NCBI GenBank assembly: GCA_028716785.1
Contig: JAQUPD010000005.1
Coordinates: 1 to 64,000 of the forward strand
Length of the DNA stretch: 64,000 nt
Source of the DNA: Fidelibacterota bacterium
GTDB lineage: Bacteria > Fidelibacterota > Fidelibacteria > Fidelibacterales > Fidelibacteraceae
Direction: 5' to 3'
Part shown: positions 28,058 through 37,400 of the stretch, piece after piece
Layout: every line of letters begins with the position of its first letter
Position numbering within the stretch: position 1 is the first letter of the stretch
Notes under the pieces: model-generated
The model's input: the letters and a program-made list of their open reading frames with translations, nothing else
Database searches by the model: none
What the model was told of the DNA's origin: nothing
Made by a program: the position numbers and the translations under genes

Positions 28058-28436
28058 TCAACGATTACGTGCACCACGTGACACCTCATAAAGTCGGGAG
28101 ATGGAGGAGGGAAGATAGGATGATTAATAGGTTTGAAGACATTGATGCTTGGAAAGGGAGATGATGCTTGCCACGGATGTGTTTAGAGACCTCAGAGTGT
28201 GGAGATTTTGGATTTCGTGACCAAATTTATCGTTCAGCTGTGTCTATCCCCCAAAGATTGCCGAAAAATATGACAGAGGACGTCATAAAGGCTATATCAG
28301 ATCTTATCCATGGCGAGAGGATCATGTGCTGAACTCAGAACTCAATGATATCTTGCCAAAGAATTAAAAGAGTTGAGTGAAACAGATGCAGATGGTTTAT
28401 CGATAAAACTAGGAGATATCTGCAATGCTGTACACT
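28058..28436 (+). repeat. Dispersed repeat copy 2, inverted relative to 49-382
   Basis: Long shared stretches including TTTTGGATTTCGTGACCAAATT and the upstream GTGACACCTCATAAAGTCGGGAGA. Confidence 0.92.
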
Positions 28437-28456
28437 CTGATTCAAACCAGAATTAG
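28120..28456 (+). pseudogene. Decayed four-helix-bundle (23S IVS-type) protein gene
   Basis: MINRFEDIDAWKG... / GDFGFRDQIYRSAVSIP / IAEKYDRGRHKGYIR / MARGSCAELRTQ*YLAKELKELSETDADGLSIKLGDICNAVH across three frames. Confidence 0.85.
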
Positions 28457-28536
28457 GAACGTTGATAAATGATTTTCCGTCCTCCGTTCCCCGTCTTTGT
28501 TTGAGGTACACTTATGACGTGAATTCACGTTATCAA

Positions 28537-29100
28537 TTAATGTATTATAAGATGATCAAGGAGGATGTGGATTCCAATGCTCATGAGAATCACTCCGCCA
28601 ATCACATCTGCCCACTGACTGAAATGATATCCCAGTCGGAAACCGACAAGTACACCCGAAAAAGAGATCAAAAAAGTAGTTATGCCAATCATCAAAACAG
28701 CTGTAAAGAGTTGAATATCCAACAGAGCAAAGCTAATTCCCACAGCCAGTGCATCAATACTTGTTGCGATGGCTAACAAAAGAAGTGTTCGCGTCTCAAA
28801 ATAATCAATTTTTTTACATTGGAAGGAAGAATGAAAAGCTTCCCAGATCATTTTCAAGCCAATTCCAAGTAGAAGGCCAAAAGCAATCCAATGATCAACG
28901 TTTTTAATATAGGTTCTAAAGGCTGTTGTAGCATGATAGCCAATAATTGGCATGCCTGCTTGAAAAATCCCAAAAACAGTCGCCATCTTTAAGGCCTTTG
29001 AAAAATTTCGTTTTACTAGTCGTAATCCTGCTGAAACCGAGACAGCGAGAGCATCCATGGCTAATCCTACAGCAATAGCAAAAAGAGTAAATAATGACAT
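28537..29100 (-). CDS. mntP: MntP-family manganese efflux pump
   Basis: AVGLAMDALAVSVSAGL; ATSIDALAVGISFALL; GIGLKMIWEA. Confidence 0.93.
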   Translation of the reverse strand: MSLFTLFAIAVGLAMDALAVSVSAGLRLVKRNFSKALKMATVFGIFQAGMPIIGYHATTAFRTYIKNVDHWIAFGLLLGIGLKMIWEAFHSSFQCKKIDYFETRTLLLLAIATSIDALAVGISFALLDIQLFTAVLMIGITTFLISFSGVLVGFRLGYHFSQWADVIGGVILMSIGIHILLDHLIIH

Positions 29101-29256
29101 TCAGGCTCCAAATTTATCGAAAATGTAAAAGAAAAAAGAGAAAACTCAAAGGTTCCTTCAAGATTTAACGATCTTTTAGATACGAACTCTTTTGACGTTT
29201 ATGGTGGAAGGATGTAAACTATGCAGGAGGGACACTTTATTTAGAAAGGGAAGGAT

Positions 29257-29916
29257 ATGTGTGGACGTTTTGCTTTAGCATTTACCCGAGAAGTAATAGA
29301 TGAAGAATTGAATGGAGCCGATTGGTTTGATTATCGATATCCATTACCACTTCCGCGCTACAACATAGCACCTCTGCAATTTGCACCGTTCATGTGGAAA
29401 GAAGAAAAGCGGATAATCGTTGATGCTTTTCGTTGGGGACTTGTGCCAAGGTGGGCAAAAGATGAAGGTTTTGCTTCAAAAATGATTAATGCCAGAGTAG
29501 AGACGCTTCATGAAAAACCGGCATACAAAAATCTTTTAGCCCATCATCGTGGCGTAGTATTAACCAGTGGCTATTTTGAGTGGCAAAAAACATCTACCAT
29601 AAAACAGCCTTGGTACATTACCTCTGCGAAAGGTCGTCTTTTACCCCTGGCTGGCTTATGGGATGTTTGGAACACGCCGGAGAATTCTCCCCTTTTTACG
29701 TTTACCATCATAACAACTCCTGCATCTAAAGACCTTTCTTTACTCCATAACAGAATGCCTGCCTGTTTATCTTATGATCAGCTTAAATTGTGGATTGAAG
29801 GACACTTATCGCCAGAAGAGCTAAAAAATTCCACTTTACCCACACGTTGTTACAAAGTATCAACTTTTGTGAATAATGTAAAAAATGACTCCCCGCAATG
29901 CATTCAAGAAATTTGA
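29257..29916 (+). CDS. SRAP (YedK/HMCES-type) DNA-protein crosslink protein
   Basis: MCGRFAL with Cys2; PRYNIAPLQ; RWGLVPRWAKD; NARVETLHEKPAYKN; GYFEWQ. Confidence 0.95.
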   Translation: MCGRFALAFTREVIDEELNGADWFDYRYPLPLPRYNIAPLQFAPFMWKEEKRIIVDAFRWGLVPRWAKDEGFASKMINARVETLHEKPAYKNLLAHHRGVVLTSGYFEWQKTSTIKQPWYITSAKGRLLPLAGLWDVWNTPENSPLFTFTIITTPASKDLSLLHNRMPACLSYDQLKLWIEGHLSPEELKNSTLPTRCYKVSTFVNNVKNDSPQCIQEI

Positions 29917-30139
29917 GAGATAGATAAAGGTTGCTCCGTGATGAATAATTTTATTTATAAACATGGAAGAAAATCTTTTGAGATAATGAGGGATTGAAAG
30001 GAAGGTATTTAGCGGAATGAAAAGAAATGGGGATGAAAATGGGGAGGGGAAGGAGAGAAAGATAATAGCCACATAACTAGAAAGTATGGTGAAAGAGTTC
30101 AAAAGTATCCTTTAGATTTTCAAGAGGTTTCTGTGATAG

Positions 30140-30960
30140 ACTTGAAAGAGAATGAATTGGAACGTACCATGGAAGTGATAAAGAAAAGATTTTATTTTAC
30201 GGTGTTTATCCACGATGTGGTGAGATTATTTAAGATCACCAATATTAGTAAGGTCAATTGCTGATGTATCCATAAAAAGCAAAAGATGAAAGGTAAACCA
30301 TACAACTCTATGGATATTATGATTTCTGTATGTTAAATAGGTAGAGGATAATCGGTCTTTTCAATATACGAGAAAGATTTGTCAGTTGACGAATTGATGC
30401 GTTTAGTTTGCCAAGTGTCATACGTATTGAACGGTGCTAACTGATGATTTAGAAAATCACGGTGTTGTAACAATCTAAAATACCAGGATAGTGCTGATTA
30501 AAGGGATTATTTACAGATCCTTGATGAAAAAGGTGTCCTGAACTTTTTGGTGTTGACATCAGGGAAGAATACATAAGTACGATTTGTGAGGTTTTTGCTG
30601 AGTCGGTAATTGTTGCGAAAAAATTGAAGGTAAATTTTGCCTGGATTTCACGCATTTGGCTATTCTGTAACAAACAAAGAGGGTGAGAAGAAGATTAGTT
30701 ATTGAGAGAAGCATCTGCTTTTAAATGTGCATGAGTGGCTGTCTCTGAAAGAGCACGATCGGCTTTTGGCTTTATTTAAGGGTTCTCCGATATTGGGTGA
30801 TGCTTATGGGTTAAAGGAGTTATTGAGGTAGATTTATGGACTAAAGGATTATGATTCCGTTTGTGGTTTATTACGATGTAGGTGTCGTATGGCTTATGGC
30901 TATGGGAACTTTTCAACCAGTATTTTCAGATATTAGCAACATCTCTTTGAATTTATTTTA
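30140..30960 (+). pseudogene. Decayed ISL3-like transposase
   Basis: Fragments in several frames: GVYPRCGEI; VDIREEYISTICEVFAESVIVAKKLKV; NVHEWLSLKEHDRLLALFKGSPILGDAYGLKELLR*IY; RMAYGYGNF. They occur in the order expected for ISL3-type transposases (zinc finger, VDMWxPYxxxVxEVFPNAxIVADKFHV, LLKN.E.L, AYGYRNF). Confidence 0.72.
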
Positions 30961-31283
30961 GGGCCAAACAGCCTGAGAAAATTTTGCAAAAATGTTCTTG
31001 ACTTTTTAATTTTACTTATAATAATATGATATAGCTATTTTAAAAATTCTTATTCTCCAATTTGTTAGGAGGTTATGAGTTTAAAATTGATTTGAGAACC
31101 TGAAGAAAAAAAGAAATTGGAGCTTATCATATTAAGGGCGCTATGGAATTAAAAAATGTGAAAGATGAGATCTATGGTATTGATTATCTTTCCTGTCTAC
31201 CTTATGCACAAGAAGGCAAGAATAATGACAAAGAGCCAAAATAATGCCGATAAGCACAACTGTATATATAAATTATTATTAGA

Positions 31284-31316
31284 ATGGGATTTTTCCATTT
31301 TTTGGTACAATCCCAT
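31284..31316 (+). repeat. 8-bp inverted repeat ATGGGATT ... AATCCCAT immediately upstream of the G10 tract
   Basis: 31284-31291 and 31309-31316. Confidence 0.7.
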
Positions 31317-31319
31317 GAA

Positions 31320-31329
31320 GGGGGGGGGG
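31320..31329 (+). promoter_or_regulatory. Poly(G)10 tract 5 nt upstream of the start codon, probable Shine-Dalgarno and possible phase-variation tract
   Basis: aagGGGGGGGGGtaattATG read directly. Confidence 0.65.
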
Positions 31330-31334
31330 TAATT

Positions 31335-32822
31335 ATGAAACTAAAAAGCTCATCGATATTTCTTTCTTTTATCATTTTACTTTTTTCAACAACTAATACA
31401 CTTGCTCAAGTAGGGAATGAATTCCCAATTGAAATTAGTGATGAACAAACTTTTACAACGAGCTTTGCTGAGGATGCAGATAAATACTTAATTGTGATGC
31501 GAAGAGAAAGCGAAACATCAGGCGCCGATATCGTCGCTCAATTTCATTCTAAAACGGATCACTCGTTGATTGGCAATCCAATTGTTCTTGGTTCAACTGT
31601 CATTTCACCTGAAGATTTTGATCTCGGACTTATTCAAGCTGCTTTTGATGGAGAAAGATTTTTAGTTGTTTGGACTCATGGTGAAAATGGTGGAATTCAA
31701 TATAGGTTTATTCATGCTCAAACATATGAACTAAGTAATACTTTTTCTGATGCGACTTTACCTGCTTGTTTAAGTATCAATGCTTTGCATTTTAATCCCT
31801 CAGTAAATAAGTATTTACTTATTTCTTCAATTAGACAACCCTCGGGGCATTACATAATAAAAAATTTCATTCATAGTGATGGATTTTTAGAATCCAGTTC
31901 CCCAATCTTTTCATTTTCAACAAGAAAAGAGAATTGTACAGCATTTGGTGATTCGAAGTATTTGATTGTTTCAATTAAAGAAGCTGAAGATTATGATTAT
32001 GAAGTGTGGGGAAGATTTATTCATCAAGATGGTTCTAACATAGGTTCAGAATTTTTAATTGATGGTAGTGATTACCCGAGCGACAATCCAATTTTTGTTA
32101 TGTATGTTGATGGTAAATTCATTTGTATTTTTCCTGAGCAAGAATCAACAGGATGGAAATTATATGCAAGAATAGTAAACACTGACGGAACAGTTCAACC
32201 GGAACGATATGTGATTTCTAATTCTGGTTGGCTTTCACCTTTTATGATTTTAGGTGATAATTCAATGCTGGTTACAAGCACATCAGTAAATCCAAATCCT
32301 GATTCTTGTTTTGTTTTAGGAAAATTTTTCGATTTTAGTCTAAATCCTATAGGTGATGAGTTTATAATTTATGATCAATTAAATGGTAAGGTTCCTGTTA
32401 GTGGAGTTGGTTCTTATGGAAATAATAAATTCTATGTATATACTAATAGAGTGGATATTGCGTTTACACCGGATTCAAGTATATATTTTTCAAATGGGGA
32501 TGTGTATGGTGTCTCAGTTGATGCCCTAACTGGAGTTGATGATTATGTGATTATTCCTGAGAAAATTGAATTATATCAAAATTTCCCTAATCCATTTAAT
32601 CCAAGCACAAAAATAAGTTGGCAGTCGTCAGTAAACAGTCATCAAACTTTAAAGGTTTATGATGTACTTGGAAATGAAGTAGCTACATTAGTTGATGAAT
32701 ATCGTTTAGCTGGAAACTATGAAATTGATTTTGATGCTTCAAACCTTTCCTCCGGTATTTATTTCTATTGTTTGAAGACAGGAAATCTTATCGAAGCGAG
32801 AAAGATGATTTTATTTAAGTAG
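31335..32822 (+). CDS. Secreted protein with T9SS type A C-terminal sorting domain
   Basis: Signal peptide MKLKSSSIFLSFIILLFSTTNTLAQ; C-terminal YQNFPNPFNPSTKISW...LKVYDVLGNEVATLVDEYRLAGNYEIDFDASNLSSGIYFYCLKTGNLIEARKMILFK. Confidence 0.92.
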   Translation: MKLKSSSIFLSFIILLFSTTNTLAQVGNEFPIEISDEQTFTTSFAEDADKYLIVMRRESETSGADIVAQFHSKTDHSLIGNPIVLGSTVISPEDFDLGLIQAAFDGERFLVVWTHGENGGIQYRFIHAQTYELSNTFSDATLPACLSINALHFNPSVNKYLLISSIRQPSGHYIIKNFIHSDGFLESSSPIFSFSTRKENCTAFGDSKYLIVSIKEAEDYDYEVWGRFIHQDGSNIGSEFLIDGSDYPSDNPIFVMYVDGKFICIFPEQESTGWKLYARIVNTDGTVQPERYVISNSGWLSPFMILGDNSMLVTSTSVNPNPDSCFVLGKFFDFSLNPIGDEFIIYDQLNGKVPVSGVGSYGNNKFYVYTNRVDIAFTPDSSIYFSNGDVYGVSVDALTGVDDYVIIPEKIELYQNFPNPFNPSTKISWQSSVNSHQTLKVYDVLGNEVATLVDEYRLAGNYEIDFDASNLSSGIYFYCLKTGNLIEARKMILFK

Positions 32823-32847
32823 TAATATCAAAATATCCAAAATCTTA

Positions 32848-32871
32848 AGCGGGTTCTAGCTTGCTTTTTTT
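32848..32871 (+). terminator. Putative rho-independent terminator after the T9SS-type gene
   Basis: AGCGGG-ttctag-CTTGCT (with GU pairs) followed by T6. Confidence 0.5.
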
Positions 32872-33639
32872 CAGTCTTATAACAACATGAATTATTTCAT
32901 AATTTTCTTAACAGTACCACTTATTTTATAAACATGACAATAACACTTATTTTAGTTAGCAATACAAATACTTGTGCATTTCTATCTAAGATTAATCAAC
33001 AATTTTTCTGTAGAAGGCATAGACTTGTTTTTTGCCTCACATTCATTAATATTAATGTTTTAGTCTATTCGTCCTGAGATCCATGTTTCATGCTGTTCCA
33101 TAAGGATACTGGGAATGTATTTCTAAAGTAACTATGGAGTACGCTGGTCCCGCAGCGAAGCGTGGCGGGATAACTGCACTTCAAAATATCCCCGGAAGGC
33201 TTTTCCTCTTTGCTGTCTGTATTAAAATAGCTCTACTGCCTATTTGCGCTTATAAAGGTGAGCATGGAGAACTTCACGTCCTCTCTCTGCATCACCTGAT
33301 TATAAATAAGCTCCAGACTGTCATAAACCTTCCTACCCGTATTCAATTGAGCGTTTTACAGAAAGAAAATGACACGACACTAAGAACCTATTTTTTATGA
33401 TAAGAAGAAAATGGGAATTCCCAAAAGAATTATATAATATAAGCAAAAAATATATACTTACATATAATCTTAAATGATGATATTCTTCACAGTGAGTGAG
33501 TAAAAATATTATTACATAACTAACAGAATATTTCCCATAATTTTTATGTGAAAATCTTAGAATGAATTTATTTTATTCCAAAAATCCGGTTATAGCGATA
33601 TTGCAATGGGATAAAAAATTTCCCTGGATTCTTTAAGAT

Positions 33640-34677
33640 TTATTTCTCCCATGGTAACAATTCGGGTTCGAGGGGGCGGAGAAATTTTAATCCATAAAAA
33701 TAGGGAAGGGGAATTAGATAAGATTTTGGTTTGCAAAAAAACTTGAATTTTTTTTCGTCCAATGAAACATTGTAAGCATGTATTTTAGGATTTTCAATTT
33801 TTGCCAACTCGTTGTGTTTTCTGTTTTTTTCATTGGTTACTAATGATTGGTTTACATATTCCATTAGCGGTTGTTTAATAACTTTAGGGGGCGTAGAATG
33901 AAGAATATTTACGAGTCCATCATCATCGACGATAATCAGACCATAATGACCAATCCAACGGTTTTTCTCATCGCCTCGGACTACATAAACCAAATCACCT
34001 GTCTGCAAAAAATTTGATGCTTGCTCAATATTTTCAGCGGGTATATAACTGAATAAAAGGGAATCTTTTGGGAAATCTGTTTCTAAAAAGTATCGTTCAG
34101 CAAAAAATTTCTGCTTATCATATCGGATCGTATCCAGATTTGTCGGAACATCTAAACTATCTGTAATGTCATAGACAAGCCAATCGTTATTGGTTTTCCA
34201 GTCATAAAGAGCGTAATGATTCCGGGTTAAAACACTAATTTCCCCATTCTTATATCGTAAATGCATTAAAGTCTTCATAAAGGAGGTCCAATCATAAGAA
34301 AGAGCCATAGCATACATGTGTTCGACAAAAACTACACAATCACTTTTATTTAGGACATAGAGGGGTTGAGAATCATATAATTCAAATGGGAATTCCCCTA
34401 AGAGATAAAGTTCATAAGGCTGATTGATATTTTTTTCTGCCAGATGACGTAAACGATCATAAAAATTTTCTTCTGTCTGAGACAGCCATTTGAGATAAAT
34501 ATCTATTTCATATTCATTAAAAGAATAAAGAGGGCGTGATTTCAAATCCTCAAGAACGATATTTTGCAGGGAGTCAGGCGTCAAATTTCCCCGCCATGTT
34601 TCACGATTTAAGGATACCTTTGTACTGCAAGACATTAGAAAAATTAAAGAGATTATAAATATTAGGGTTTTTTGCAT
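33640..34677 (-). CDS. DUF1460-type lipoprotein (N-acetylmuramoyl-L-alanine amidase-like fold)
   Basis: Lipobox LIFLMSC; LNKSDCVVFVEHMYAMAL; LRYKNGEISVLTRNHY; TGDLVYVVRGDEKNRWIGHYGLI. Confidence 0.82.
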   Translation of the reverse strand: MQKTLIFIISLIFLMSCSTKVSLNRETWRGNLTPDSLQNIVLEDLKSRPLYSFNEYEIDIYLKWLSQTEENFYDRLRHLAEKNINQPYELYLLGEFPFELYDSQPLYVLNKSDCVVFVEHMYAMALSYDWTSFMKTLMHLRYKNGEISVLTRNHYALYDWKTNNDWLVYDITDSLDVPTNLDTIRYDKQKFFAERYFLETDFPKDSLLFSYIPAENIEQASNFLQTGDLVYVVRGDEKNRWIGHYGLIIVDDDGLVNILHSTPPKVIKQPLMEYVNQSLVTNEKNRKHNELAKIENPKIHAYNVSLDEKKFKFFCKPKSYLIPLPYFYGLKFLRPLEPELLPWEK

Positions 34678-34747
34678 TATTATCTCCTTTTTCGTAAAAT
34701 ATCATTTAATTTTACGTAAAATTATCAATGGTGGAAATGAAATTACT

Positions 34748-35644
34748 ATGATAGCATCTCGTAAATCTCTTATTAATCAATCTGCTTATGTTTCTATCAT
34801 AGGGAATATTTTTCTTTTTGTCATTAAATATTGGGGAGGAATAGTTAGTGGTTCTATTGCGATCCTTGCAGATGCATGGCATACATTATCGGATACTCTT
34901 AGCTCAGTGGTTGTTTTAATTGGATCAAAAATTTCTGTCCGCCCAGCCGATAAAGAACATCCTTTTGGTCACGGTCGGGCTGAGCTTATTGCTGCTATTC
35001 TCATTGGGATGATGTTAGTGGGAGTTTCTGTGGAATTTTTCACGAAAGCATATAATAATTTCATAAATCATCAATCGGTTATCTATACTTGGCAAGCAAT
35101 TTTTGTTGTTTCTTTATCAATTATCTCAAAAGAACTCATGGCACAATATGCCTTTCGCATTTCTCACAAGACAGATTCTAAGTCGGTTCGCGCTGATGCA
35201 TGGCACCATCGGAGTGATGCTCTTTCCTCTGTTATTATTCTCGCTGGTATTTTTATTGGAAAATATTTTTGGTGGATTGATAGTCTACTTACCGTGCTTG
35301 TTGCCCTTTTGATTCTTTATTCCGCTTATGATATTATTCGAGATGCGTCTTCTCGACTTATGGGTAATCCACCTTCACAAAAAGTTATTGATCAAGTTAT
35401 GGAAATTGGCAAAACAGTGTCTAATAAAGAATTAAACATTCATCATGTTCACATGCATGAATATGGAACACATCGAGAGATGACCCTTCATATCAATCTC
35501 CCGAATAATTGGACCCTTGAGCGAGGTCACGATATTGCCAATGAATTAGAAAATCGTATTCGGGAAGAAATGGATATTGAAACAACTGTCCATATAGAAC
35601 CCCTTAATAAAAATAAAGATACCCAAAAGAAAACGCCATCGTAA
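34748..35644 (+). CDS. Cation diffusion facilitator family transporter
   Basis: SIAILADAWHTLSDTLSS; HPFGHGRAELIAA; DAWHHRSDALSS. Confidence 0.95.
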   Translation: MIASRKSLINQSAYVSIIGNIFLFVIKYWGGIVSGSIAILADAWHTLSDTLSSVVVLIGSKISVRPADKEHPFGHGRAELIAAILIGMMLVGVSVEFFTKAYNNFINHQSVIYTWQAIFVVSLSIISKELMAQYAFRISHKTDSKSVRADAWHHRSDALSSVIILAGIFIGKYFWWIDSLLTVLVALLILYSAYDIIRDASSRLMGNPPSQKVIDQVMEIGKTVSNKELNIHHVHMHEYGTHREMTLHINLPNNWTLERGHDIANELENRIREEMDIETTVHIEPLNKNKDTQKKTPS

Positions 35645-35746
35645 TTCATGACACGTTAAGGTAATCCGTAATACTATATCTTTTTATGAGTATCCCTTGT
35701 TTGCAATAGCTATATTGTGTGATGTTTAACCAAAAAGATAACGATG

Positions 35747-35770
35747 ATAAGTGTGCTAATTCGCACTTAT
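35747..35770 (+). promoter_or_regulatory. 9-bp hairpin upstream of DAHP synthase gene
   Basis: ATAAGTGTG-ctaatt-CGCACTTAT (one GU pair). Confidence 0.45.
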
Positions 35771-35831
35771 TGTTAAATAGTCGGAAAATTTCTGTTTTTT
35801 TTGTTAAATTTAAAAAAATAGAGAGGATTTA

Positions 35832-36869
35832 ATGGCGTTTCATATTATTCGCGAGCTTCCAAGCTCCGATGAAATTCTTGAAGAACTCCCTCTTCCCGAG
35901 GAGCTGAAAGCTGTCAAAAAAGAGAGAGATAAAACTATTTCTGCAGTTATTCGGGGGGAATCATCGATTTTTTTAGTCATTGTTGGTCCTTGCTCTGCCC
36001 ATGATGTCGATGCTGTGTGTGAGTATGTTTCACGTCTTTCTCGTGTTCAGGAAAAAGTAAAAGATACTTTGTTGCTTATTCCTCGTATTTATACCAATAA
36101 ACCACGGACTCTAGGTACAGGCTATAAGGGAATGTTGCATCAACCAAATCCTATGGAAAAACCAAATATTGTGGAGGGAATTAAATCCCTCCGAAAAATG
36201 CATATTCGTGCGCTGAAAGAATCACACCTCTCTGCTGCTGATGAAATGCTCTATCCCAATAATTATCCCTATGTAGAAGATTTGCTTTCTTACGTTGCTA
36301 TTGGAGCACGATCTGTTGCCAATCAACAACACCGTCTTACGGTGAGCGGACTGGATATTCCTGTGGGTATGAAAAATCCAACCTCTGGAGAAATCTTTGT
36401 GATGTTGGAATCAATTTATGCGGCTCAACATCCTCATGTGTTTATCTATAATAATTATGAAGTAAAAACCGATGGGAATCCCCTTGCCCATGGTACTCTT
36501 CGTGGTGCTGTTAATCATTCTGGCATGCGCGTCCCCAATTATCACTATGAAGATTTACTTCGAATAAGTTCCCTCTATCTTAAAAAAGAACTTAAAAATC
36601 CCTCTCTCATTGTAGATGTAAACCACGATAATTCAAATAAACACTATGAAGAACAACCCCGAATTGCTATGGAAATAATGAAAAGTCGAGCACATAATGA
36701 GATGCTGAAAAAAGTAATTAAAGGACTCATGATTGAAAGTTACCTAGTGGCAGGGCGACAAGAACCCGATGGGACTGTTTTTGGACAGTCTATAACCGAT
36801 CCTTGTTTAGGATGGGATGATACAGAACACCTTCTTTTTAGGATTGCGGAAGAAGTGGCTCGATCTTGA
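35832..36869 (+). CDS. 3-deoxy-7-phosphoheptulonate synthase, class I (AroF/G/H type)
   Basis: LVIVGPCSAHDVDAV; RIYTNKPRTLGTGYKGMLHQP; VDVNHDNSNK; MIESYLVAGRQ. Confidence 0.93.
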   Translation: MAFHIIRELPSSDEILEELPLPEELKAVKKERDKTISAVIRGESSIFLVIVGPCSAHDVDAVCEYVSRLSRVQEKVKDTLLLIPRIYTNKPRTLGTGYKGMLHQPNPMEKPNIVEGIKSLRKMHIRALKESHLSAADEMLYPNNYPYVEDLLSYVAIGARSVANQQHRLTVSGLDIPVGMKNPTSGEIFVMLESIYAAQHPHVFIYNNYEVKTDGNPLAHGTLRGAVNHSGMRVPNYHYEDLLRISSLYLKKELKNPSLIVDVNHDNSNKHYEEQPRIAMEIMKSRAHNEMLKKVIKGLMIESYLVAGRQEPDGTVFGQSITDPCLGWDDTEHLLFRIAEEVARS

Positions 36870-36904
36870 TCGATTCTTTCAATGTGTTTGTAAAAATAAT
36901 TTCA

Positions 36905-37400
36905 TGAAATGCTTTTTACGGTTTTTCCAGTTCAGAAGTACTCCCTTCGCCTTTTTCTCAATAAAAATGAATGTGATGACATCATAACTATCAGGAATAT
37001 TTAATAAATTTTGGGTCTTTTTAGGACTGAATCCCGCAATGGGATGTGCAACTCATCTTAATTCAGTAGCTTGCAAAAGGAGCTGACTAACCGATATCCT
37101 CGTATCAAAGTGATAGTAAAAACGGGATCCAATTACACAATCATCTTCTTGTTTAGCGATAATTGCAATAACCATGGATACCTGCTGAGCCCATTCATTG
37201 CCCTTGGAATATACAGGATAAAGATTTTCTAACTGCTCTTCGTCGGTAACAAAAATGTAATGCCACGGCTTATTGTTAGGCAAGACGGTGCTAAGTGAAC
37301 CGCTCAGCTCAGCTTTTCCTGCACTCCTGGGTGAGTGTGATTTTTTCTAAATGCCGATAGAATCGTCGCTTTTTATAGCTTCTTCAATGGTCACATCTGC
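36905..37400 (-). pseudogene. Decayed nitroreductase-family gene
   Basis: Minus-strand fragments in sequence: EEAIKSDDSIGI*; LPNNKPWHYIFVTDEEQLENLY...GNEWAQQVSMVIAI...YYHFDTRISVSQLLLQATEL; VAHPIAGFSPKKTQNLLNIPDSYDVITFIFI, separated by frameshift/stop. Confidence 0.78.

Noticed and set aside
30001-30060. Purine-rich GGGGATGAAAATGGGGAGGGG stretch as a possible G-quadruplex
   Set aside because: Only irregular short G runs (4, 4, 4) in a decayed non-coding region; too weak to claim.
31143-31244. Short reading MELKNVKDEIYGIDYLSCLPYAQEGKNNDKEPK
   Set aside because: Too short and without a recognised family; may be a remnant of another decayed gene but not supportable.
33134-33400. 88-aa ORF MEYAGPAAKRGGITALQ...
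   Set aside because: No RBS, no recognisable domain, contains the GC-rich hairpin and lies in a decayed region; likely spurious. The opposite strand gives vague fragments (SGDAERGREVLHAHL) that I could not assign to any family with confidence.
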